Below, piece by piece: positions 5,023-12,463 of a DNA stretch of 13,836 nucleotides. Each line of letters starts with the position of its first letter. The first letter of the stretch is position 1. The DNA is from CAYOUV01 sp964407265 (lineage in GTDB: Bacteria > Chloroflexota > Anaerolineae > Anaerolineales > Villigracilaceae), in contig CAYOUV010000076.1 of the NCBI GenBank assembly GCA_964407265.1, forward strand, positions 1 through 13,836, given 5' to 3'. Position numbers and translations under genes: made by a program. The notes under the pieces were generated by a model. It did no database searches. It had not been told where the DNA came from and saw only the letters and a program-made list of their open reading frames with translations.

Positions 5023-7104
5023 ATGGCCCATCGTTCCCGCATCCCACAATTCCTGGACCGAATTCAGCCTTCTGAAACAACCATGCTGTTTGGCACGGCC
5101 ATCCTGGTCGGCGTCGGGACGGGATTGGGGGCTGTCGGATTCATCAAACTTATCGATATTGTCCAACATTTATTTTTCGATGGTGGGGAAAAACTGCTAC
5201 CGATTGGACGCTGGCTGATCTTTCTGATCCCAATTCTTGGCGGTTTGCTGGCCGGCCCGATCATTGCATATTTTGCAAGCGAAGCCAAGGGTCACGGGGT
5301 GCCGGAAGTAATGCAGGCCATTGCACTGAACGGTGGGCGCATCCGCCCACGCGTGGTGGTCGCCAAAATACTGGCTTCGTCTTTGTGCATCGGCAGCGGC
5401 GGATCGGCCGGGCGCGAGGGGCCGATCGTGCAAGTCGGTGCAGCGCTGGGATCCACGCTGGGACAATGGCTCAACCTGTCCGAGGGACGCATCCGCAACC
5501 TGGTGGCCTGCGGAGCGGCGGCTGGCATTTCGGCAACTTTCAACGCACCCATTGCAGGTGTGGTCTTTGCCATGGAAATCATCCTGGGCGAGCTGCACCT
5601 GAGCGCTTTAGGCAACGTAGTCATTTCGGCCCTGACAGCTTCGACCCTGGCACGGATCTTTCTGGGTGAGCGACCGGCTTTCATCATTCCTCATTACGGC
5701 GTGAAGACACCCTGGGAAGTCCTGCTATACGCATTCCTGGGAGTGCTGGCAGCTATCCTTGCGGTCGGATTTATTCGAATGTTGTACTGGATGGAAGATA
5801 TATTCGATGGCTGGCACTTCCCCGATGCACTCAAACCCGCAGTCGGCGGGGTGCTACTGGGTGGGATGGCTTACTTTTACCCGATGGTACTCGGTTTGGG
5901 ATTTATCCCTTCGGAGACCGGATTGATGAACCTGCCAGTTTCCACGAATATCCCGCTGGTCTTCGGCTCAGGTTTCCCGGTGATCGAGGACGCGCTGCTT
6001 GGCCAACTTTCCTTCGGGCTGCTTTTCGTGTTGATCTTCCTCAAGCCACTGGCGACCTCGCTGACTCTTGGCTCGGGCAACTCGGGTGGTGTGTTTGCCC
6101 CGACGCTTTTCAGCGGCGCCGTGCTGGGGGGTGCGTTCGGCAAACTGATCGAGTTGATCGCCCCCGGGGCGACAGCCGGGCCCGGCGCTTTCGCGGTCGT
6201 CGGCATGGCCGCAGCTTTTGCTGGGGCAGCGCGCGCACCCTTCACCTCCATCCTGATCGTCTTCGAGATGACCGACGACTACCGCATGATCATCCCGCTG
6301 ATGGCAGCTGTGATTATCAGCATGATCGTTTCCGAGCGTATGCTGCCCGAATCGATCTACACGCTCAAGCTGGTACGGCGCGGAATCCGCCTGCATCGCG
6401 GCCGCGACGTGGACGTTATGGAGTCGGTCCGCGTAGAGGAAGTGATGGTCAATGAACCCGCCACAGTCTCGGTCGATACTCCCATCCACCACCTGGCGGA
6501 CCAGTTCATCGAGACCGGGCGTCATGGCTTTCCAGTGCTGGATCATAACGGCGATCTTTTTGGCATGGTCTCCCTGGATGATTATCGCCGCGCACTGATC
6601 AAACACCAGGAAAATATCGAGGGGATGACTGTGGGAGAAATTGCCACACGGGCAATTATCAGCACCTACCCGGACCAGACGGTTGGCATGGCATTGCGAC
6701 GCATGGCCCCGCGGGACCTCTCGCGCTTGCCGGTGGTCTCGCGCGAAAATTCACACAACCTGCTAGGAATGGTACGCCGCAACGACATCGTCCGCGCCTA
6801 TGAATTAGGTGTAACCCGCCGCAGTGAAGCCCAAATCAAAGCCAGTGAAAAACGGATCGAGGAACTGAGCGGATTGGAGACCGCCGAAATACGCATCGTC
6901 AAAGGTTCCTCCTGTGACAGTCATCGCATGAGCGAGATCCCCTGGCCACGAGATTGCATTATCGCTGCCATCCGCAAGGGAAAACGCGCCATCATCCCCC
7001 ACGGCGATGCCCTGCTGCATGCAGGGGATGTGATCGTAGTCGTGACCGAAAAACACGTCCTGGCCGAGATCCGTCGATTGTGCACGGACAAAAGTGCAGC
7101 CTGA
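5023..7104 (+). CDS. ClC chloride channel/transporter with CBS pair and RCK_C domain
   Basis: This 693-residue membrane protein conducts or exchanges chloride or related anions. The ClC core spans about 20-455: GHGVP (90-94, where many ClCs have GSGIP), GSGGSAGREGP (124-134) with the external gating glutamate E132, NAPIAG (174-179), GGVFAP (355-360) and a Tyr at 446 matching the central pore Tyr. Two CBS domains follow (about 472-525 and 536-596), then a charged helix and an RCK_C/TrkA_C domain (about 622-690), which are cytoplasmic nucleotide or ligand sensors in other proteins. At the position of the internal proton glutamate of ClC-ec1 (E203) there is Ile186, next to E185, which suggests channel-like or uncoupled transport (inference). 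The gene stands alone on its strand and is divergent from the DUF1684 gene. Confidence 0.92.
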   Translation: MAHRSRIPQFLDRIQPSETTMLFGTAILVGVGTGLGAVGFIKLIDIVQHLFFDGGEKLLPIGRWLIFLIPILGGLLAGPIIAYFASEAKGHGVPEVMQAIALNGGRIRPRVVVAKILASSLCIGSGGSAGREGPIVQVGAALGSTLGQWLNLSEGRIRNLVACGAAAGISATFNAPIAGVVFAMEIILGELHLSALGNVVISALTASTLARIFLGERPAFIIPHYGVKTPWEVLLYAFLGVLAAILAVGFIRMLYWMEDIFDGWHFPDALKPAVGGVLLGGMAYFYPMVLGLGFIPSETGLMNLPVSTNIPLVFGSGFPVIEDALLGQLSFGLLFVLIFLKPLATSLTLGSGNSGGVFAPTLFSGAVLGGAFGKLIELIAPGATAGPGAFAVVGMAAAFAGAARAPFTSILIVFEMTDDYRMIIPLMAAVIISMIVSERMLPESIYTLKLVRRGIRLHRGRDVDVMESVRVEEVMVNEPATVSVDTPIHHLADQFIETGRHGFPVLDHNGDLFGMVSLDDYRRALIKHQENIEGMTVGEIATRAIISTYPDQTVGMALRRMAPRDLSRLPVVSRENSHNLLGMVRRNDIVRAYELGVTRRSEAQIKASEKRIEELSGLETAEIRIVKGSSCDSHRMSEIPWPRDCIIAAIRKGKRAIIPHGDALLHAGDVIVVVTEKHVLAEIRRLCTDKSAA

Positions 7105-7131
7105 GCCCCCCACATGGGTCTCTTGCTTTTT
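7103..7131 (+). terminator. Possible weak terminator after the ClC gene
   Basis: GAGCCCC (7103-7109) can pair with GGGTCTC (7116-7122) with one internal mismatch and a six-base loop, followed by TTGCTTTTT. It overlaps the stop codon and the -35 box of the next promoter. The mismatch and interrupted U-run make it uncertain. Confidence 0.35.
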
Positions 7132-7151
7132 CAAAAATCTTATGCTATTTT
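7123..7151 (+). promoter_or_regulatory. Promoter of the response regulator-thpR-rsfS operon
   Basis: TTGCTT (7123-7128) and TATTTT (7146-7151) are separated by 17 bp, giving a start near 7158. AGGAG at 7174-7178 would then serve the GTG at 7189. The boxes are imperfect. Confidence 0.5.
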
Positions 7152-7188
7152 TATCCAGGAAAGTTCATGGTCCAGGAGCAGTCCTTAA

Positions 7189-7587
7189 GTGGTAAAAAGG
7201 CAAAAAACTGTCATCGTAGTTGAAGACGAACCCGACGCCGCTGAAATGTTTGCGGAAATGATGCGTCTCAGCAATTACAAAGTACTAAAGACCTACTCCA
7301 GCACCCCGGCCATCACGATGATTGCCAACGAAAAACCGGACGTGGTCATCCTGGATATGATGATGCCGGATATCTCCGGTCTGGAAGTTCTGCGTTTTAT
7401 GCGTCGCGAACCGGAGCTAAGACTCATCCCGGTCATTATCGTTTCAGCGAAAAGCATGCCGTCCGATATCATTAGCGGATTGGAGGCGGGTGCAGCGGCC
7501 TACCTGATTAAACCGGTCGGTTTCCAGGAATTGAAACAAGCTGTCGACCGGGTTGTGGGGAATGCGTCCGTAAAAAGCTCCACCTGA
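7189..7587 (+). CDS. Receiver-only response regulator
   Basis: This 132-residue protein consists of one CheY-like receiver domain, with no DNA-binding or enzymatic output. The key residues are present: acidic pair E12-D13 in VVEDEP, phospho-acceptor D56 in ILDMMMPD, switch S86 in VSAKS and K108 in LIKP. It should be phosphorylated by a sensor kinase and act by protein contact. The GTG start follows an in-frame TAA at 7186-7188 and has AGGAG ten bases upstream. An ATG at 7167 in another frame also has a good AGGA, and losing a single A from the A-run would join it to this gene, so the N-terminus is not fully certain. thpR starts six bases after the stop. No intact kinase lies nearby; only a kinase fragment at 8539-8726. 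Confidence 0.87.
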   Translation: MVKRQKTVIVVEDEPDAAEMFAEMMRLSNYKVLKTYSSTPAITMIANEKPDVVILDMMMPDISGLEVLRFMRREPELRLIPVIIVSAKSMPSDIISGLEAGAAAYLIKPVGFQELKQAVDRVVGNASVKSST

Positions 7588-7593
7588 AGCCTC

Positions 7594-8190
7594 ATGCCAA
7601 ACCTGCGTGCCTTCATCGCCATTGAACTCCCTTCCGAGATCCAATCAGCCATCTACAAAGCCACGGCTGGACTACACCAGGCGTTCGACAGGTCGCTGGT
7701 GCGTTGGGTAGCACAGCACAACCTGCACCTGACGCTCAAATTTCTTGGGGACGTCTCGCCGTCGAAAGTTGAACTGCTACAACAGAGGCTGCTATCGGAA
7801 GCGGTGAATTACCAACCTTTCGATTTGCAAGTCGGCGGACTGGGAAGTTTTCCCAGCCCCAAGCGGCCGCGAGTGATCTGGATTGGGATCCAAGCCCCGC
7901 CTGGGCTGGCTTCGCTCCGGGATTCTATCGAGTCGGCTGTCGAAGGTCTCGGTTTTCCGCGCGAAGGGCGAAGCTTCTCCCCGCATCTGACCATCGGACG
8001 CGTCAACCAGCGCGCTTCAGGGGCGGATCAGCAACGCCTTGCTGTTGCACTGAAAACGACCAAGGTCGGTCCACTCGGCACAGCGCTGGTGGAAGCGGTG
8101 CTGCTCTTCAAAAGCGAATTAAAATCCGGCGGTCCTGTCTATACGAAATTATTCTCAGCCCCACTTATCGACCCAACCCACACGAGGTGA
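7594..8190 (+). CDS. thpR: RNA 2',3'-cyclic phosphodiesterase (2H family)
   Basis: This 198-residue cytoplasmic protein of the 2H phosphoesterase superfamily (also called 2'-5' RNA ligase family) opens 2',3'-cyclic phosphate ends of RNA. The two catalytic HxTx motifs are present at the expected spacing: HLTL at 45-48 and HLTI at 131-134. The family start RAFIAIELP (5-13) and the central GGLGSFPSPKRPRVIWIGI block (81-99) are typical. The length is normal. The ATG lies six bases after the response-regulator stop and has no clear Shine-Dalgarno, so translation is probably coupled. The rsfS ribosome-binding site overlaps the thpR stop codon, which supports one operon. Cellular substrates of this family are not well defined. 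Confidence 0.92.
   Translation: MPNLRAFIAIELPSEIQSAIYKATAGLHQAFDRSLVRWVAQHNLHLTLKFLGDVSPSKVELLQQRLLSEAVNYQPFDLQVGGLGSFPSPKRPRVIWIGIQAPPGLASLRDSIESAVEGLGFPREGRSFSPHLTIGRVNQRASGADQQRLAVALKTTKVGPLGTALVEAVLLFKSELKSGGPVYTKLFSAPLIDPTHTR
8184..8190 (+). promoter_or_regulatory. Shine-Dalgarno that points to a CTG start for rsfS
   Basis: GAGGTGA is fully complementary to the 16S anti-SD and overlaps the thpR stop. From GAGG there are six bases to the CTG at 8194 but 15 to the TTG at 8203. The normal spacing favours CTG. Confidence 0.6.
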
Positions 8191-8193
8191 CAT

Positions 8194-8538
8194 CTGAACG
8201 CATTGGAAATTGCGCATACAATTGTTGAAACACTAGAAGAAAAGAAGGGCGAAGACATCCTCCTGCTCGACATCCAGGGTGTTGCTTCCTTTACTGATTA
8301 TTTCGTGCTGTGCACGGGCACCAGCGACCGTATGCTGGACGCCCTGGCCAAAGCTGTGTTGGAAGATGTACGCCTCAAACACCGCAAAAAAACGCGGGTT
8401 GAAGGCAATTCACGCGATGGCTGGCTCTTGATCGACTATGGCGATGTAGTGGTGCACATGTTTTCTCCAGACCAGCGGGATTATTACGATCTGGAAGGAT
8501 TGTGGAACGAAGGTAAAGTTTTGGTCAGATTGCAGTGA
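8194..8538 (+). CDS. rsfS: Ribosomal silencing factor RsfS (Iojap family)
   Basis: RsfS binds ribosomal protein uL14 on the large subunit and blocks subunit joining when nutrients are short. The 114-residue product covers the whole family: EDILLLDIQGV, SFTDYFVLCTGTS, the EGNSRDGWLLIDYGDVVVHMF block, and the YYDLEGLW end. No ATG is available at the front. The frame is closed by a TGA at 8188-8190, and the candidate starts are CTG 8194 (giving MNALEIAH) and TTG 8203 (giving MEIAH). CTG is chosen because of the well-placed ribosome-binding site and because relatives begin with a similar NxxE-L/I stretch. With TTG the protein would have 111 residues. It is the last intact gene of the operon; its stop overlaps a GTG that opens the kinase fragment. 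Confidence 0.92.
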   Translation: MNALEIAHTIVETLEEKKGEDILLLDIQGVASFTDYFVLCTGTSDRMLDALAKAVLEDVRLKHRKKTRVEGNSRDGWLLIDYGDVVVHMFSPDQRDYYDLEGLWNEGKVLVRLQ

Positions 8539-8726
8539 CCATCCCAATATTTACCTTCTCCGATTTCCCTATTCGTTTTTACAAATCGGCGGATTCGAGG
8601 GGTATGGGCTTGAGCTTACCTATCGCAAAATATATCGTCGAGGCACATGCTGGCACGCGGAAAGCTGAAAGCGAAGTGAGGATAGGTACTACAATCTTCT
8701 TCACACTTCCCAAAAGCCCAAATTGA
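8539..8726 (+). pseudogene. Remnant of a sensor histidine kinase (ATPase-domain C-terminus)
   Basis: The frame encodes about 62 residues and ends at 8726. It matches the end of a HATPase_c domain: RFYKSADSRGMGLSLPIAKYI resembles the F box and G2 box (usual RFYR...GTGLGLAIAK), then VEAHAG, and a final GTTIFFTLP. Counting back, the IP near the beginning sits where the GxGIP G1 box should be, with nine residues to RFY as in intact kinases. Everything upstream (sensor, dimerisation/H box, N box) is missing, replaced at the junction by the end of rsfS. GMGLSLP for GxGLGL also shows decay. A GTG at 8535 overlapping the rsfS stop could start translation, but the fragment cannot be a kinase alone. 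Confidence 0.7.
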
Positions 8727-8752
8727 CTCCTGAAAAGCATTGCGAAATAAAT

Positions 8753-8782
8753 AACCTCCCGCAGAAAATTATGCGGGAGGTT
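8753..8782. terminator. Hairpin terminator between converging rsfS and ndk transcripts
   Basis: A perfect 11-bp stem, AACCTCCCGCA (8753-8763) with TGCGGGAGGTT (8772-8782), has an 8-base loop. It lies 19 bases after the ndk stop. On the minus strand it is followed by ATTTATTTC, on the plus strand by TAGATTT, so the U-tracts are modest both ways. Confidence 0.75.
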
Positions 8783-8801
8783 TAGATTTACAAACAAAAG
8801 G

Positions 8802-9254
8802 TTATTTTTCGAAAATCCAGCGGTCGATGTCGCGTTTCCAATCCACCAGTTCGGCCGGTTTGAACCACAGGGCAATCTCTTGCTCGCCATTCTCGGGGCT
8901 GTCGGAGGCGTGGGTCAGGTTGCGGCCAACTTCCAGGGCAAAGTCGTGACGCAGCGTTCCGGGAGCGGCTTCTGTCGGGCGGGTGGCGCCCATTGTCTGA
9001 CGCACAGCCACAATGGCGTTGGGACCTTCCCAAACCATGGCCATGACCGGTGCAGAAGTGATGTAGGCGATCAAGCCGTCATAAAAGGGCTTGCCCTTAT
9101 GCACGGCGTAATGTGTCTCGGCCAATTTACGGCTGACCTGCATGAACTTGGCAGCCACCAGGCGCAGTCCGCGCCGCTCCAGCCGCGAGGTGACTTCGCC
9201 GATCAGTCCACGCTGGACACCGTCGGGTTTTACAAGTACTAGCGTTCGTTCCAT
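8802..9254 (-). CDS. ndk: Nucleoside diphosphate kinase
   Basis: This enzyme moves the gamma-phosphate of ATP to other NDPs through a phospho-histidine, keeping NTP and dNTP pools balanced. From the ATG at 9254 it has 150 residues. The family start MERTLVLVKPDGVQRGLIG is complete. The active-site His is H115 in the conserved block (NLTHASDSPENGEQEI), and KPFYDGLIAYITSAP and VRQTMGATRP are present. Tandem ATGs occur at 9257 and 9254. GGAG (9261-9264) is six bases from the second but only three from the first, so the second is preferred. The C-terminus (ALWFKPAELVDW) is slightly longer than in the E. coli enzyme, as in many bacteria. A terminator follows, and a hairpin precedes the gene in the gap after the TPR gene. 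Confidence 0.96.
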   Translation of the reverse strand: MERTLVLVKPDGVQRGLIGEVTSRLERRGLRLVAAKFMQVSRKLAETHYAVHKGKPFYDGLIAYITSAPVMAMVWEGPNAIVAVRQTMGATRPTEAAPGTLRHDFALEVGRNLTHASDSPENGEQEIALWFKPAELVDWKRDIDRWIFEK

Positions 9255-9260
9255 CATAAT

Positions 9261-9264
9261 CTCC
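9261..9264 (-). promoter_or_regulatory. Shine-Dalgarno choosing between two adjacent ndk ATGs
   Basis: GGAG on the minus strand is six bases from the ATG at 9254 and three from the ATG at 9257, favouring the former. Confidence 0.6.
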
Positions 9265-9270
9265 AGTTTA

Positions 9271-9305
9271 CAAAATATGAGGGCACGATATGACTCGTAC
9301 CCTCA
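9271..9305 (-). terminator. Hairpin with U-tract between the TPR gene and ndk
   Basis: On the minus strand TGAGGGTACGA (9305-9295) pairs with TCGTGCCCTCA (9288-9278) over 11 pairs including one wobble, with a six-base loop, followed by TATTTTG. It sits about 40 bases after the TPR stop codon and just before the ndk ribosome-binding site. It may end the TPR transcript or act as an attenuator for ndk. No convincing separate ndk promoter was found. Confidence 0.6.
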
Positions 9306-9344
9306 GGATATGCCACGAATTTTACCATGCGGGGTAATGCTGCC

Positions 9345-12300
9345 TCACCGCATAAACTCCTCGGCCTTGGTATAAGAATCCAGCGCATCTTGCAGGCGGT
9401 TGGCGCGCATATAAGCATCCCCCAGGGCTTGCCAGATAGTCGCTTCTACCGGATACTTATAAAGTGCCTGGCGCAAATCTTCGATCACTTCGTCCAGCAA
9501 ACGACCTTTCTTGATCAGCTTGCTGTAGACCTTCAAGGCGGAGGGGATGTCGCCATGTTCAAGTTCCAATTGTGCGCTGGCCAGGTCAGCATCCTTGGAA
9601 ACCGAGTTTTTCGCCTGAACGGGTGCAGGGAGAGGTTTTTCCTCAGTCACAGGGACAACCGGTTCGGGGGTAATTTCTGGGGCAAACGAGACGTCCTCGC
9701 CGACTTCGGTCCCTTCGGGTGCGCCCGCTTGTTCATCAGCCAAATTTGCAGGCTGCCATTCGGTATGAGCGATCGGCTGGGCTGGCGGTTCTCCATCAAC
9801 CTCTTCTTGCAACCAATCGGGCAAATCTTCATCGGAATCCGGCGCTTCAGCCTGCGTCTGGTCCTTTTCCAGGTCGCTCAACCAATCCGGCACTTCATTT
9901 TCCGATTCAGATTCCGCTGACGAAGCCGAGAGATCGCCTACGAAAACCAAATGCTGCAATTCATCGATCGTCTCAGGACCGATGCCGGCCACATCCTGCA
10001 AATCGTCCACACTCCGGAATGGGCCGTACGTCTCACGATAGGCATAGATGGATTCAGCCAGCATCTCGCCAATGCTTGGCAATCGAGCAAGTTCTTTCAT
10101 AGTAGCACGATTGAGATCGATGGGTTCCACCATAATATCGGCTGAATCTTCGATCTCCGGGGCTTCGTCGGACAATCCTGCTTCAGGCGACTCAACCAAG
10201 TCCTTCAAGAAGTCGGGCAGATCCTCATCTTGTGAGAGGGATTCCGTCATTTCGGTTTGAACCAACCACCCTGGAGTAGTCTCCTGCGCAGGTTCTTCGT
10301 CAGGTTTGTTTGCGGCCTCAACACCATCCTCTTGGTTCGTCCCGGTTTGCTCGTCGGCCTCCAGGTTTTTCAGCCAGATGGCGGTTGCGTTGGCCGATGA
10401 GGTTGAACTTTCGGGAACTTCATTTTCCTGTTCCAGGTCCCCCTGCCAATCCTTGAGCCAGTCATCAGTAGCTGCAGGCTGCTCGTCAAGGCGCAATGTG
10501 CGTGGGTCCTGAACAAGTTCATCACTCTGCAGTTCGTCTGGTTCTTGCGGTATTTCAGACTCTTCAGACTCTTGGGGTGCTGGAGGTTCAAAGCCCGCTC
10601 CAACGAATTCTTCCGAGGACGGAGCATGTTGCTGCTCTTCTGCCGCTGGGACCGCTTCAGGTTGTTCGGCCTCACTGCTCATAGCCTTGGCCTGCTCGAC
10701 CCACTCCGGCGCGTCGTTTGTGCGTTCATCAGGATTGGTGACCAGTTCTTCAGCCTTGGCGCCATGTTTGGAGGCCAGGCCTTCCAACCAGTTCATGGCG
10801 GCGTCCTGGTCATCCAAAGAGGTGCCCAGATCGCCGATCTGACTCTCTGCCGGGGCAGGTTCGGCTTCTGATTCAATCTGCGGTTCAGGAGTTTCGTCTG
10901 AGGCCAGTTCGCGCAACCAGTCAGGATCTCCTTTTTCATTATCAGCGCTTTCCTGGAGTTCGGGGGGCATTTCTTCTTCCACTTCTGCCGCGGATTCATC
11001 CTGGATTTCAGGTTCGGGATTTACTTCAGCTGCAGGTTCCGGCATTGCCTGGCTTTCAGGCTGAGGTTCTTTTTCCATGTTTAACCTATCAAGGGTTTCA
11101 GCTGCGGTTTCGGGTTCAAGCTCAGGCTGCGCTTCGGGCGATTCCTCGTCCGCCGGCTGCGGCCAGGCAGGAGCTTCCCCCTCGTCCACAGCGGGAGCTT
11201 CGGCTGGGACCTTGGTCAGGTCGTTCAGCCAATTTGGGGTCTCATCGAAGACCGCGGAAGTTTCGTCACCAGCTGGGCTTACCTCGGCAGGCGTTTCTTC
11301 GGCGCTGATTTCAGTCTCGGAAGGCGCCATTGATTTGATCCAATCCGGCAATTCTCCCTGCGCCAATTCTTCGGACGGCGTCTCTTCATCGGGGAGATCC
11401 AGCGGACCTTCGCTGCCATCGCCAATCGATTCGCCCCATCCGGCCTCGCGCATCCAACCCGGAATCGTGCCATTATCACCTTCTTCGGGAGCAGACTCGG
11501 CTTCGGGCGGGCTTTCCAATTCCGCAAACGCATTCGGCTCTGCACTTGTTCCCGATTCGGAATCGCCTTCGGATAACTTCAACCAATCAGGCTGGCTTTG
11601 ATCGCTCTCGTCCGAAAGCTGGATGCCCATCGAACTGGCCCAGCCCGGCTGCACGCCCACATCCTGCCCGGAAGTGTATTCCAGCCGGTCCACGCTCACA
11701 GCCGAATCCGGAACCTGGTCGGTATAGAAAATCGAACCCTTGGCAAAAGCGGTGTACGGTTCAAGCGCGTTGACGCGGTTACGGTAAGCCTTGGTGTCCT
11801 CGGCGCGACCCGTACCAGGCAAGACCTCGGTCAGAATTCGGCAGGCATCCAGGCAGAATGGGAATTTTTTGAGTAGTTGGGTGGCGATCTCGGAGGCTTC
11901 GACCTTCTGGCCTGAATGAAAATAAGCCAACCCCAACAGGATTTGCATGTCGGTGCGTTCAGGGTCTTCGGCCAGGACACTGCGAATCTCGGAAATAGCC
12001 TGCGGATATAGCTCCCCGGCCACGTACATATGCGCCAGGGCGCCACGAGTCATGCGGATCTTGGGCGGCTCGACCCCGTCCCGGCGACCATACAGTCGCT
12101 GCAATTCACCCTGGACGGCTGAATTCGAGGGCTGGGCTTCGAAGGCGCGCTCCATGTGCCAGATGGAATCGTCGAGCGAGCCGTCATCGTCGCGGATAAT
12201 GCTCATGCCAACGTGCGAGACGAAATCATCCGGCACGGCCATTAACACGCGCTGGAAAACATCAGTCGCGTCGGAGTAACGCCGCGCTTCCAGGTATCCT

Positions 12301-12443
12301 TTGCCCAGCAGCCGATAGGCACCCAAATATTTTGGATAAGTCTTGAGAATGTGCAGGCAGTGGGCAATGGCTTCATCGACTTGCCCCTGCTCAATCAGAC
12401 TTTCGATTTCGCGTATGTAAATACGGAGTGAAACTTTTGCCAT
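9345..12443 (-). CDS. Large TPR protein with repeated WL motifs and a ComEA-like HhH domain
   Basis: This 1032-residue protein has no signal peptide or membrane span, so it is probably cytoplasmic. Residues 1-230 are helical tetratricopeptide-type repeats (for example YLGAYRLLGKGYLEARRYSDA, near 39-59). Residues about 262-770 and 837-945 are acidic, rich in Glu, Pro, Gln and Ser, likely disordered, and carry about 15 short motifs of the type P-D/G-W-L. A helix-hairpin-helix domain (about 775-835: DLNRATMKELARLPSIG, then VAGIGPETIDEL) resembles the DNA-binding part of ComEA. Residues about 950-1032 are another TPR pair. The start is well supported: AGGAG (12452-12457) eight bases from the ATG, and a promoter upstream. 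It lies between pdp and ndk on the same strand. The function is not known; a scaffold that touches nucleic acid is an inference. Confidence 0.85.
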   Translation of the reverse strand: MAKVSLRIYIREIESLIEQGQVDEAIAHCLHILKTYPKYLGAYRLLGKGYLEARRYSDATDVFQRVLMAVPDDFVSHVGMSIIRDDDGSLDDSIWHMERAFEAQPSNSAVQGELQRLYGRRDGVEPPKIRMTRGALAHMYVAGELYPQAISEIRSVLAEDPERTDMQILLGLAYFHSGQKVEASEIATQLLKKFPFCLDACRILTEVLPGTGRAEDTKAYRNRVNALEPYTAFAKGSIFYTDQVPDSAVSVDRLEYTSGQDVGVQPGWASSMGIQLSDESDQSQPDWLKLSEGDSESGTSAEPNAFAELESPPEAESAPEEGDNGTIPGWMREAGWGESIGDGSEGPLDLPDEETPSEELAQGELPDWIKSMAPSETEISAEETPAEVSPAGDETSAVFDETPNWLNDLTKVPAEAPAVDEGEAPAWPQPADEESPEAQPELEPETAAETLDRLNMEKEPQPESQAMPEPAAEVNPEPEIQDESAAEVEEEMPPELQESADNEKGDPDWLRELASDETPEPQIESEAEPAPAESQIGDLGTSLDDQDAAMNWLEGLASKHGAKAEELVTNPDERTNDAPEWVEQAKAMSSEAEQPEAVPAAEEQQHAPSSEEFVGAGFEPPAPQESEESEIPQEPDELQSDELVQDPRTLRLDEQPAATDDWLKDWQGDLEQENEVPESSTSSANATAIWLKNLEADEQTGTNQEDGVEAANKPDEEPAQETTPGWLVQTEMTESLSQDEDLPDFLKDLVESPEAGLSDEAPEIEDSADIMVEPIDLNRATMKELARLPSIGEMLAESIYAYRETYGPFRSVDDLQDVAGIGPETIDELQHLVFVGDLSASSAESESENEVPDWLSDLEKDQTQAEAPDSDEDLPDWLQEEVDGEPPAQPIAHTEWQPANLADEQAGAPEGTEVGEDVSFAPEITPEPVVPVTEEKPLPAPVQAKNSVSKDADLASAQLELEHGDIPSALKVYSKLIKKGRLLDEVIEDLRQALYKYPVEATIWQALGDAYMRANRLQDALDSYTKAEEFMR
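9804..11651 (-). repeat. Protein-level array of short Trp-Leu motifs
   Basis: Inside the TPR/HhH protein the aromatic of each motif is at residues 268, 287, 330, 368, 405, 427, 509, 552, 581, 662, 690, 726, 745 (Phe), 854 and 877. Typical forms are QPDWLKL, LPDWIKSM, DPDWLREL, TPNWLNDL and VPDWLSDLEK. The linkers are acidic and of variable length (about 17-80 residues). The DNA is not obviously tandem-repeated, so the motif seems selected at the protein level. Confidence 0.75.
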
Positions 12444-12463
12444 AGCCGCATGCTCCTGACCAT

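Noticed and set aside
7167..7223. Programmed -1 frameshifting at AAAAAAC to make the response regulator.
   Set aside because: The regulator is in the +1 frame relative to the ATG at 7167, so a -1 slip would not reach it.
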